Assembly (NCBI GenBank): GCA_947034885.2
Contig: OX344751.2
Location: 42,685,082-42,749,081, forward strand
Reading direction: 5' to 3'
Length of the DNA: 64,000 nucleotides
Source of the DNA: Thuidium tamariscinum
Lineage: Eukaryota > Streptophyta > Bryopsida > Hypnales > Thuidiaceae
Position 1 is the stretch's first letter. Each line of letters opens with the position of its first letter. Positions 1 to 10,959 of the stretch are shown one piece after another. The notes beneath the pieces are model-generated. The model was not told the origin of the DNA. It saw nothing but the letters and a program-made list of their open reading frames with translations, and did not search any database. Position numbers and translations under genes: made by a program.

Positions 1-393
1 CACAACCTTCAAACAGGGGCGTCAAATGAGTTTTGACATGGGCTCATGGTTGGTGAAAGTGCTTCATGCCCCATGCCAACACTCCAAATAGACTCACTAA
101 ACACATCCCCCAAGTAAAAAAACTACCTTTATCAAGCCAGTGCAAGGTGTCAGGCCAAGTGTTGGGCCTCGAAGCTCCCAATGGCTGAAAATTCTCTAAA
201 AGTGTGCCAGATTGAGGAAATCGAGATTTAGTGAGCCACGTTGAAGAAACACAACAGTAGAGTGTGGTTGTTACTTTGAAGTTTTTGCTGGGTAAATATT
301 TGGTTTGAAGTACCTAGCATGGGGCAGTTTCACTGGGCAAACACTCCATATAATCAATTTGGAGCCCTTTGAAGAACAGGCATGGGGATGCTC
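1..393. mobile_element. Right part of a Harbinger/Tourist-like element, cut by the window edge
   Basis: The segment ends GGGGATGCTC followed by TAA, the same terminus as the complete elements at 8421 and 16434. The left end lies outside the window. Confidence 0.55.
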
Positions 394-552
394 TAAGGGA
401 TGCGCAATTTGAAACTAAATGCTCTCCACCCAAACTCTTTTGTTGATCTCTCACTCAAGCACTCAATGTCTTTAGTAGCCAATGTCTGCACGCACATGCC
501 AGCGTTGATGAAGATGAACAAATCCCCTCAGCACTCACAATGAGGTTGTAAA

Positions 553-935
553 TTAACCCCTAAAGCCCTGAGGAGCATTTTTTGGCATTATAAATTTTTT
601 GGCAGTTCACTACGAATGGAGTTTTTATTTATTTTTTGTTGAAATTTTTACACAAGATGTGCCCAAGGAGTAGCTTTAAGGCCCAACAATTTTTGTAACT
701 TTTGACTTTGTGGTTAAAAAGTTATGGCATGATATGTCGTTTTCTTTACTTAGAGGGCAGCCCAGGCAGCTGAAATAAATTCTTTAAAAAAACTTTTCTT
801 TCAAAAGTGAAATTTGAAATTGATTCTTTAGGTTTTTTATAGACATGGGAAGCTTTGTTTCATTCCATTTGGATTAAGGAGTCAAAAATTATGAGTAATT
901 TTAGTTTGCGGGTAGGTATGGAATTTCAAAAATGG
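553..935. mobile_element. TTAA-site element (piggyBac-like family), copy A, truncated
   Basis: It starts TTAA|CCCCTAAAGCCCTGA and follows the copy at 28339 for about 380 bp in the same orientation, then loses similarity. The other terminus is absent. Confidence 0.75.
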
Positions 936-1019
936 AATCCTAAAGCACCAAACCCTAACTTTTTAACAAGCCAAATTCATCTGCTTGACAACTCAATCAA
1001 GGACAACCTTTTTTTTCAT

Positions 1020-1765
1020 CTGACCATCTGATCAATGGCATTGGAGGGGGGAGCCATTTCTTCTGTATCAATATCAATAGCTCTTGGTTTTTTTACCAAT
1101 AAGGGGGGGGGGGAGTTAATTGCATGACAAGAGCTGAATGCCTCTTTTTGCCACATTGCATATTGGGGCTGAGGTAGTAACTATCTCTTTTGAGCTCATT
1201 GTCATTGTCATTGTCATTGCCATTGTCATTGTGTGACAAAACTGTCACAATGAGCTCTAAAATTTTAAAATTTTAAAACTTTAATTATTTTTAGCCACCC
1301 TACTCCACCCCACCCAATCTGATTTAAATATGAAATTTTTTATTAATTTTGTGTCCCCCTTCACTTTCACCCCCTCTTCTAATTTTGGGAAGGTGGACTT
1401 CCATACAATCAGTATGGGATAAATGGCATTCATGTTTGCATTATCATATTTGTATTAGTATCCATATTGGTATTCAATTTCAGTATCTATATTTGTATTC
1501 AGTTTTAGTATTTGTATTCATGTAACCATATTTAGTACTTGTATCCAATATCTATACTTAGTATTCATACTTAGTATTCATTTCAAGTATCCATTTTGAA
1601 TATCCATATTTGTAATCAATATACGTATCCAACGGCTATTGATTTTTTTTGGAGGGAGGTAGAATTTTTTTGATTTCAAATCCAATAGCTCCTGATTTTT
1701 CCAATGAGGGGGTGGGGGGTAGGTTCAGGGAAAATACCAACAGGCCATGTTGCCTCTTTTCATCA
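1020..1765. repeat. Short direct duplication with simple repeats
   Basis: About 1070-1165 and 1678-1765 are diverged direct copies (AATAGCTC, G-run, CCTCTTTT..CACATTGCAT). Between them are a CATTGT hexamer run (about 1198-1230) and a long degenerate array of GTATTCA/TATCCATATTTGTA units (about 1437-1630). Confidence 0.6.
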
Positions 1766-2399
1766 CATTGCATTGTGTTGTGTATGAGGAATCTGATTTG
1801 CCGTCTTTGGAAACTTTTCATGTGAAACAATCATTGGAATGAAGAGTATCTCTGTCACCAGACCTAGGTCAGCACCTTCACTCTTTTTCAAACAAAAAAT
1901 CATGCAATCCTAGATCAACATTTTCAAGCAAAACGAGACAATTTATATGATCGATCTTCAGTACAAATGTTGCACAAATGCTGCAAAACAGAGATAATGT
2001 GAGAAACTCATGTGATTACAGCATTGGGTATGACAAACACATATCTAACAAAACTTCAAAATTGTGATTTGAATTCTTCAGTTCAAAACTTCAAGCAGGG
2101 CACACACACTTTGATCTCCTTGTCTTAGCACCCTGATTTGCAATCTGAATATTGTGGGGCCAACTTCAAACAGGACACATATTTTCCAAAGGTGTGTGCA
2201 TGTTTCATGAATCAAACTCAAGTGGAATTACAATTTTTCAATTACAATTGATTTTTCTATGAATTTTTGAAGTGGGTTGTCCAAAATTACAAAACTACTC
2301 ATGCAAAGGGGTCATAAATGTCTCCAAAACGACCTATGTCCACCATTCTATGCACAAGTGTTCTACTTATTAGCACTTGAGTATCCACCAACCAAGGGT
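1766..2399. other. No gene seen
   Basis: Unremarkable noncoding DNA, somewhat less AT-rich than average, with no recognised repeat. Confidence 0.5.
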
Positions 2400-2690
2400 T
2401 GACACATTACTTGAGAACAACGCCCTGTCCAAACACTCCAAGCTCTTCAATGGTCAACCCTAAAAACAATATTCACCTTATCCAAAAACATACCTTCCTT
2501 GAGCAAAAAAGGATCTGCTTATCCAAGCAATCCAAGCTCCTCAACAATCAACATGGAAAGCAATAATTATCCACCTTCTCTAAGAACATACCTACTTGGC
2601 TAGCAAGAAATAAGCACCTTGTTCAAGCACTCCAAACTTCACAACGGTCAACCTCAAAGCTACACATGCTTTGTTCAAGACATTAGGGGA
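2400..2690. repeat. Degenerate tandem repeat of about 95 bp
   Basis: Three diverged units are anchored on CCAAGCACTCCAAGCTC-like text followed by TCAACAATCAAC, at about 2432, 2523 and 2624. Related words continue near 2975 and after 4105, so copy B of the TTAA element probably landed inside this array. Confidence 0.5.
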
Positions 2691-2997
2691 GATTTCAGCC
2701 CAAATAAGCCTACAAGTTTCTATATAGTTCAGAATTGTGGGAACTGCAAATCAACACCATGATGATGTAGTCGGGCAACGACCACGTTAGATTCTTTTTT
2801 TTCAATTTCATTGGCCTAAAAAAATTCTTTTTTTTCCCCATAATAATGTCGGTTGACTGATGTTGGTTGTTCCTTCACTGCTATAAGAACAACGGGGGAA
2901 ACTGGCCTGAAAGAGGCTCTTAAAGAGCTAGATTTCCTCTAATGAGATATCTACCTACAACAAGAGAGCAATGCCTTTTCTAAGATCTCCAAGTCCT

Positions 2998-4100
2998 TTA
3001 ACCCCTAAAGGTTTTTGACTATGTTTTCACCAAAAATGCTCCAAAATTGCCATTTCTAATACAAGTGCAATTTTTTAAACACATTTTTGACTCATGTAAC
3101 CGTAGGATCTTGTAGTAACGTGGTTTGTAAACATGTGGAAAAAATTTCAGAAATTTCCACTGTGTAGATTGCAAGATATAAGCATTTGAATTGACAAAAA
3201 CTGTTTTTTTATCCCTGCGAAAATCTGGGCAGCTGCACTTCACAAGGTCACATTTGTGTGAAAAAAAATTCAAAATGGTGATTACTCTTTGAATTCATAC
3301 TTCAATGCAAGTTGGCTACATTCTCAAAAAATTTCAAGCCATTTGGAATTGTACAACATATAGGAAAAAATAAGTAAGTAGAAAGAAGTAAAAAATGAGC
3401 CAAAATACTAAATTGTGAACATTTTATTCATGGAATTGAAAATTTTCAATCCCAATGGTTAAAATGTTGTAATAAACAATCTACACCTCGTAACATTCAA
3501 TAGCATGACATGCCTCTACAGTGATGGTGTGGCATATTCCACTCCCAACCAATTAGTTACTTATGAACACTGTTGGGTGTGGCATATTCCACACCATCAT
3601 TGTAGAGCCAAGGCAATGCCAGCCTTGCTACTGAATGTTATGCTTCTGTTTTTATTTTTTTCCAAAAATATGAAAAATTAAATTAAATGAAGAATTTCAA
3701 ACTGTTTTTGTACCGTAGAGATTCTGTAACTAGCCACAAACTACCCCAAACTCAAAATCTTCATAACTTTTGACTCATTGATCGGAATGGAATGATTCAA
3801 AGCTTCACATGTCTGTATAAATCTAAAGAACAAATTTGAAATTTCACTTTTAAGAAAAAAGTTTTTTTGAAGAAGTTTTTTCAGCTGCCCGGGCTGCCCG
3901 CCGAGTAAAGGAAACAACATATCTTGCCATAACTTTTTAACCGTGAAGTCAAAAGTTATGAAAATTGTTAGGCCTTAAAGCTACTCCTTGGGTACACATT
4001 ATATCAAAATTTCAAAGAAAAAGAATAAAAACTCCATCCGTAGTGAGCTACCCAAAAATTTATAATCTCAAAAAACGTTGTTCAGAGCTTTAGGGGTTAA
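2998..4100. mobile_element. TTAA-site element (piggyBac-like family), copy B, complete
   Basis: TTAA|CCCCTAAAGG at the left and CTTTAGGGG|TTAA at the right bound about 1.1 kb. It is colinear, in opposite orientation, with the copy at 28339. A 150-bp MITE at 3491-3640 is inserted in it; sister copies lack it. No transposase frame is present, so it is non-autonomous. Confidence 0.85.
3491..3640. mobile_element. 150-bp MITE nested in TTAA element copy B
   Basis: The ends are TAACATTCAATAGCA and TGCTACTGAATGTTA, a terminal inverted repeat, with inner arms GGTGTGGCATATTCCAC and its inverted partner. The element interrupts sequence that is continuous in copies at 28339 and 36537. Confidence 0.75.
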
Positions 4101-4524
4101 TGGCCAATTCTAAAGCAATGTGTACTTTGTCTAAGAACATATCTATCTTTACCAATCCAATATTTCCACACCATTTGGTTGTATTACCAAATTTTTGTTT
4201 GGCCTAGACTCCTCTATTTTCACACTCTGACCAACTCGTTATTTTTCCAAAGACATTGGCTAATAATGAACTAATTAGTAGGTCTTCTTGAACATTAATA
4301 TGTGAAATTTTGTAGATTTTTCAACTATAAGAAATGATAGTTTGCAATTGCTATAGTAACATGCTCTTAAATTTTAGATCCATTTTGGTGGTGACAATTC
4401 TATTAAATATCAATATTATAAATAAGCATTTATATGACAAATTCAATTTCTATTGGCATTTGTAGATGAGTCCATGGGCAAGGATTTATTCAAGAGGATC
4501 ATTCTGTAGAGATTTTAAGTATTA
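4101..4524. other. No gene seen
   Basis: AT-rich noncoding sequence without a recognised feature. Confidence 0.5.
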
Positions 4525-4945
4525 AGTACAATAGAGTGATTCCCCCCCCCCCCTATAATTTCAACCTATAATTTTGAACTTTAGTTAATAATGACTATAG
4601 ATTTCTATTGCTAAAAATTTTCAACTCAAATAACATATAAATGAGTTCTAGGATAGATCAAAAAAATTAATTAAAATGGCATGCATTTCAAATCAAACAT
4701 TAATAGAAAATACATTAGGATGACTACTACATCAATATTCAAGAAAAATGAATTTTCAATAGAGAGTTTTTTGTTTTCTTGAAATTTTTTATTCTTTAGA
4801 TAATTTTATGATAAAAATAGGGGATTGAAAATTATTTTTAATTGTATAATGTATCTTTTCCTTCAAAAATTCAAAATATAAACTCTCATTGTAAAAAGAA
4901 TTATTCATTTAAAAAAAAATTGATTAAATTTTAAAAAGTAAATGC
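4525..4945. mobile_element. Partial inverted copy of the 9639-10195 element
   Basis: CAACCTATAATTTTGA, TATAGATTTCTATT and CTCAAATAACATAT at 4560-4640 match the reverse complement of about 10000-10115 with few changes, and similarity continues to about 4760. The terminal repeat itself is eroded. Confidence 0.6.
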
Positions 4946-5810
4946 GGGTGTGCTACACATGGTTTGTACAAATTCATGGAGTAATTGATCCCCATAAGGA
5001 CTTGCCATTATTTGATAATTTTAGGGTCCACTTCAATGACTTTAAGTTTAGTTTGTTTTTATAGCCTTGGCCTTTAAGTTTTTGCTTACTCTGACTCTCT
5101 TTGTGTCCAATCCTTAGCTCCAAGGTTTTTTCAAGGCCTTATAAGTTCTAATTTCCTCAAAAAAAAAATCAACAACTTCAAGCCTATAGAAAAAGAAAAG
5201 GAAAAATGTGTAAAAAAATGCCAAATAGCAATAATGCCCTTGCACACTATTGCCACAATGTTTCAGAAATCTCATTTCATCTATTGTGCAAAGCCACCAC
5301 ATACAAAAATTACATATTCAAAATCGCACATTCAAATATGGCCTCCTTCAATTCAAGTCCCCCAAATTAAGGAGCAAGACAACTTAAAACCTTCTTGAAA
5401 AGAAGGCCACATAACCATTTATCCAAAAACCAAAAAGAAAACCCTGGAGAATAGGCATGAAGAAAATTACTTCATAGAAGTTTTCGTCTTGCTACTATTG
5501 ACTTTCGCCCCTCTATTGCATTTCAATATCTCTTGCATCATAAGCTATACTCAAATGCTACATTGCCTGTGCATCCCAAGTTTTATTCTTTTGTTCATCA
5601 TTCTAAGTTGTTTACGCCATATGGCCTTCCATCATAGAATTTGTGATAGTAAATCTTGCTCTTTGATTCTCCATTGTCATTCTCCTCACCAATAAAAAAG
5701 GTGTCTCACCTTCTTTATAGTTTCCAGCTTTTAATTTGCTCCTCTAACTTTTCCTTCACTTACTCACAATGAGAAATGAAATAAACTATATTGAACAATC
5801 AACGGTGCTA
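4946..5810. other. No gene seen
   Basis: AT-rich noncoding DNA. Short frames (5114-5302 and 5489-5695) have no recognisable domain. Confidence 0.5.
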
Positions 5811-6020
5811 GTATGTGAGCATATGAGCCTTAAATATATATTAGTAGATATGCTATCACCATTGAAGGTGCTTATAACATAAACACCCATAATATAGGTA
5901 CCTATAATATAAATACACTATAATACATAAGGTTTCTTTAATTAATAAAGACACTTATACAATAGGTGTATAGTCTTCTAGGCTTATAAGCTCACACTTC
6001 TAGGCTCACATAATAGCAAC
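5811..6020. repeat. Repeat with an inverted partner at 19340-19510
   Basis: The run of words TGTGAGCAT, ATAAACACC, ATATAGGT.CCTATA, CCTAGGCTT-like and AGCAACCCTC occurs here and, reverse-complemented in the same order, at 19340-19510. This may be one family in two orientations or the ends of a very large element. Confidence 0.5.
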
Positions 6021-7107
6021 CCTCATTGAACAACTTTAATCAATCAAGTATTGCTCCAACTTTTTACCTTTATTGCTTACAAAATAAAACATTGGGGAAA
6101 TATTAGATCCTCAAAAGGTTGTCTAATAATTCTTCTCAAAACTCATTAAAATGTATTTATCAAGAAAATAGTGAATTTTTTTCTCCTATCTCCATTCATA
6201 TTCATAATGATGACAAGTTTTAGGCAAGTCTCACCCATTGGCTTGGAGAATGTGTACAATAATCCTAATTCTATAATGCATTTTTATTTTAAGTAACATA
6301 TTAGTACAAAGAATTACTATTCTATTAGGTTGAATTAGACAACCCACTTAGCATAATAGTACTTGTAGTAATATACTAATGTAATTATCATAGTTACCAT
6401 ATATTGTTGTATCTAGAGGTCATGATCAACATTTTGTAATGGTATGGACTAACTTTATAAGTATTTATAATAAATCAATTGGTACATAGAACAATTTAGT
6501 AGGATAAAGGATTAATATAACAAACTTTGAAAAACTAATACAAGATAGAGGTCTAGATGTGTCATAGAATTTGAAATTATCATAGGGCATATAGCCTTTA
6601 TAATATAGCCTTGCTTATTAAATGATTGTAGGTTCATTTTTAATGCTCTTCATACGTTTCACCTCATTATTCAAAGTTTAATGGATTAAATTTTGGAAGT
6701 AGTTAGTCCTTGCTTCAAGGATGGAAAAGAACCCCCTTTCTTTATTTGTGTCAAAAAAAACCCTACAACATTTGTAAACAACTATTATAAATGACATCCT
6801 AAAAGATGTGGATCTTGAATTGAATTATCATTTATTTTATGCATTTTCACAAATTCATCTAAACATGTAGAATATGCATGGCACAGAAACAATGGAACTA
6901 TTTACACGAATAAATCTATCAAATGTAAACATAGTTTTCTTTGATAGAAAAAATGTTGTAAATTTTGTGATCTTGACTTGAGACATCAAATTGTTTAAAT
7001 CCAAAAATGAACATGTTATAAATGAAGATATTTGATTTTTGAATCTATTGTAAGTTTATATAAATCCATTCAAGCATGGTAGTACCTTTTATTATATATA
7101 AAGGTTT
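6021..7107. other. No gene seen
   Basis: Very AT-rich sequence, no recognised repeat or coding potential. Confidence 0.5.
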
Positions 7108-9240
7108 TGGGTGCTTCTTGACAATTCCATCCACTCAAAATTATATAAACTCTTGTGAAATTATTCCATATATTTCTCAACTCCAAATTGCCATTCAGCC
7201 AAAACATGCTTCAAATAAATTTTGTAAACCTTTATCATCTAAATTTAAAATTAAATTTTTTGATCTTTTGTTACATAAAGGATCTTTTTAATTCAAGTGC
7301 TAAATGCAACACAAATAAATTGAGTAGGTTTTACCTAGTAATAAATTTATTTTAGTTAAGGTCAAAATTGGTCTTCAAGTTAGTCCTTGTTTAAATTGAA
7401 CATGTTCATTCAATCTTTATATTATTACTAGTAAATATTTTCCATTAGCTAGTATGTACTAAAGTATTCTTCAACTAGCAAGATTTGTCTTCTACTTTTC
7501 TTCTAAAGTGGTTTGAGTTACAAAGTTTATAAGAGTCTATTAAAGCCAATCAAATTGATATAACAAACATATTGATTGAACTTTCAATCATTTTTATTGA
7601 TATTATATTAGTTTCTTTTTTATTGTTCCTCTTCAAAACATTTAGATTGTTTGAATCATGTCACAAAGTATTAATACAATTCTAAAAAAATTTAGACTAC
7701 GATGTTATATATCTAAAATAGAATTTTCATGACATTCATAGATGTGAGTTTTACGTTAATGTAAATAATACAAACATTGTAAATAATTGTATATTTATTT
7801 ATTTATTATTAAATGGTCTAATTAATTAGATTACTACAAAATCAACAACTTTGTTTATGTTCTTTTCAAAAAATTCATAAAAATTGAAGTTTGGATTGTG
7901 TATAGCTACAAGATTCAATACTATTGATAAGTGAATGTTTTTCAATATACAATATGTCTTATTCTACCTATTTAATCCACTTACTTCAATGGGATTGGTT
8001 GCTAAAGTTAAGACCTATCTCAATTTGATGGACTTATTATATGGAAGGAGATATGCTCTATACTACTACAATTCCTTATGATATTAAAAATTATTAAACA
8101 TTTGCAAGAGTCAAAATATTATTTTCATCAAAAACCAAAAAATTGGCAATGAAAAGATGATTCTATTGACCAATGTATAGTATACATATAGTGAGATATG
8201 AAGTGTTATTTACAAATATTCACGAGCATAAGTTGAGTCATCTACCACCTTCACCCACTCGCCTAATCCATCATTTCATCTACTACACATTGTAAGTTAT
8301 TTATACAAACTCATTTGACTCAAGTCACAATCTCCCAATGACCTTGTCCATACAAAATGATAGATAAAGGGTCAAATACACATGCTTGTTGCTTCAAGTC
8401 AAAGTCTTTCAATGATCTTAGAGCATCTCTACAAGTTGTGCGGAAGACAGACTCAATGAGGGGATCTCTGTCCGGGCCGTGTGGAGGCTTGTGCCCCACA
8501 ACCACACAACAAACGCAGCTCAGCCAAAGAAAAATGTACATGACTCCAAAAATTGAGGTCCACACGTCATGCGAGCTTTGGTAGTATAGTCAACAAGAAT
8601 TTTTTTAAATTGGTGTTCATTTATTGAAGGTGTTCTCTATTTGTCCACGCAATGCAAGAATCGTAGGTCAAACATTGGAAGTAGTGTCCATTGCCATACC
8701 GTGCCCCAAAAGAGCTTCACTATTCGGCTGTATTTTGTAAATTTGGCAGGGGCTAGCCTCATTGATCCCCTCCCGGTGTCTCCTGTAGGGCACAAATGAT
8801 GATGGCCTGGCTTAGCCAATGGCCAAGTTTGAGCCTTTCCGTGAGCCCCTACAGGGATGCTCTTATCTACACAATCAGAGATAAAGGGCCACCTACATAT
8901 GCTTATTACTTCAGGTAAATCACTAAACAAATGTATACATATATTAAAAGATGAAGGATCATTTGCACATGTTTATTGCATCAATCAAATCAAAGTCATC
9001 CAACAAGCGTGTATAGAGAGTGGAAGATGAAGGAACATTTCCATGTATTGATGGCATCAATCAAGTCAAAGTCATCCAACGAGACTATGCATTCATGAAT
9101 TAAATCAAATTTATTTAGATAGTGAGTAAAAAACTAACTAAGATGAAGGGTCATTTATTCATATTTGTAATAAGATTCAAATCACCCAATAAGCATGTGC
9201 AAACAATGGACTTTGCTATATATTTGTTCTAATTAATGTG
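7108..9240. repeat. Left arm of a large inverted repeat
   Basis: Successive blocks match the reverse complement of 10960-13975 in mirrored order: 7108-7340 with about 13760-13975, 7375-7560 with 13480-13720, 7820-7920 with 12740-12845, and 8235-8400 with 11560-11765. From about 8340 the arm becomes degenerate 80-90 bp tandem units. A Harbinger-like MITE is nested at 8421. Confidence 0.7.
8421..8862. mobile_element. Harbinger/Tourist-like MITE, 442 bp
   Basis: The ends GAGCATCTCTACA and TACAGGGATGCTC form a terminal inverted repeat and are flanked by TTA on both sides (8418-8420 and 8863-8865), the 3-bp target of PIF/Harbinger elements. It interrupts the tandem repeats of the inverted-repeat arm and is more GC-rich than its surroundings. 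Frames inside have no transposase motif. Confidence 0.8.
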
Positions 9241-9638
9241 ACTAGAGCAAGTAAGACTAGGAAAAATTAATGGTGAGACTAGAGCAAGTATAGTAGCTCC
9301 TCTCAATAGAATAAAAGATATGTTTTCAAGGAGTTCATAAATTTTCAAGCATAGCCTTCAGTGGCGTCAAAATCAATGAGTAATTTAAGTTTTCACCCTC
9401 TAAATTAGTATAAAGAGTGTAAAAAATCAAAGCATGCACATGTAAAGAATTTATAATTTTTACTATTTTTTTAACATAGAGAATAGATGTCTATTATTCA
9501 TTTGCAAATTAGATGTAAAGGTGTATTTAATACCTATCTAATAATACAAAAATCATTTTTTTTGCTGGATTTGTTTTCTTATTTTTTCTAACTAACCTTA
9601 TAATTATAGTCATTTGTGCACTTGAGGATTAATTAAAA
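9241..9638. other. No gene seen; central part of the inverted repeat
   Basis: AT-rich noncoding sequence between the left arm and the central element. Confidence 0.45.
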
Positions 9639-10195
9639 GGGCTCCGGCAATTCACTTAGTGTATCTATAATAAGTCATGTGCAATAAAATTTTAGACCCC
9701 GTATTTAATGTCTTAAAATTTTAAAAATATTACAAATAGATTTTTTTACTTTGAAAGTTTATGTTTTGAATTATTGATATTTTTATCTTTCAAATACAAT
9801 TAGTTAGAAATTTTTGAAGTAAAAAAATACATTATATCTAGAGCTGAAAATAACTTTTGCACCCCTACATTATATTAAAAAAAAATTTAATGAAAAAAAA
9901 AATTCTAAAATAAAGTTCATTTTTCTAAAATATTGATGTAATGGTCATCTAAATGTATTCTCAGTAAATATTTGAATTGAAAATTGTCCCATTTTAGTTC
10001 ATTTTTCAACCTATTCTAGAAATCATTTCATATGTTATTTGAATTGGAAATTTTTGCTAATAGAAATCTATATTCATTATTAGACAAAACTCAAAATTAT
10101 AGGTTGAAATTACAGTTTATTAAAAAGTATATAGGGGGTCAAAAAATCACTTGTTTGCACATGATCTATTGTAGATACACTAAGTGAACTCCCCC
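9639..10195. mobile_element. TIR element at the centre of the large inverted repeat
   Basis: The left end TTCACTTAGTGTATCTA with following ATGTGCA, and the right end TGCACATGATCTATT plus TAGATACACTAAGTGAA, are inverted copies. The length is about 557 bp. A partial copy lies at 4525. Target duplication not resolved. Confidence 0.7.
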
Positions 10196-10959
10196 AAGTA
10201 AAAAAGACAATTTATGTCTCTAGCCAATTGTATTTCATCAAGCTCATCAATTTATATTTACCACCTAATTGTCTCTTTCATAAATTTCAGATAGAAATTG
10301 TCAATCACAATCAATTTCTAGTGCATTGAAAAAATATGGATCTTCCTTTTCAAATTTAGTGCACAAAATTATAATAGGCTACTATGAGAGTTTTTTTAAT
10401 TTTTAAAACATTAGCTATATAGATTGAAAAATAAAATTTCTTTTTCAAAAAGATGCTTTAATTGTCCTAAAGACAAGATTGTCAACAACTTTTACATCAC
10501 TAATCCAAATGAAATGAATCAAAATACAATTTATAAGAAACAAAAAAATTATCAAAAATTTAAATTTATTGTGAAATGTTTTTTATCCACCAAATTAAAA
10601 TTTGGAGTTATTGTGCCATTATATATTTATATTTATAAATAAATAACATAATGTGTTTTTCTATCTTTACAAAAAGTTTCAAAAAATCATGAAAAATATT
10701 GAGATTGTAACAACTTGTCTAAACTTCATTTTGTCTCCCAAACAATTTTGAAGCTCAACTTATAATGAACCTTGGAAATCTACTCTATGCACCCACTTTG
10801 CTAGTTGTATAGGATTGTGTAGGTATTCACATTTATATTTTGACAAGAGATTTTTAAATCAAATCCCATAGAGAAGTGCTACTTGCTTTAATCTTACTAG
10901 TGTACATATATGTACATGGCCAGAGCAAATATTTAATGAAGTCTATTGTATCTACATGC
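10196..10959. other. No gene seen
   Basis: AT-rich. The 10670-10750 segment weakly resembles about 18965-19065 (TTTTCTATCTT.ACAAAAA and CTTCATTTTGTC). No coding signal. Confidence 0.4.

Noticed and set aside
8320-8930. Frames of 75-97 codons
   Set aside because: They lie across the boundaries of the MITE at 8421 and the tandem repeats.
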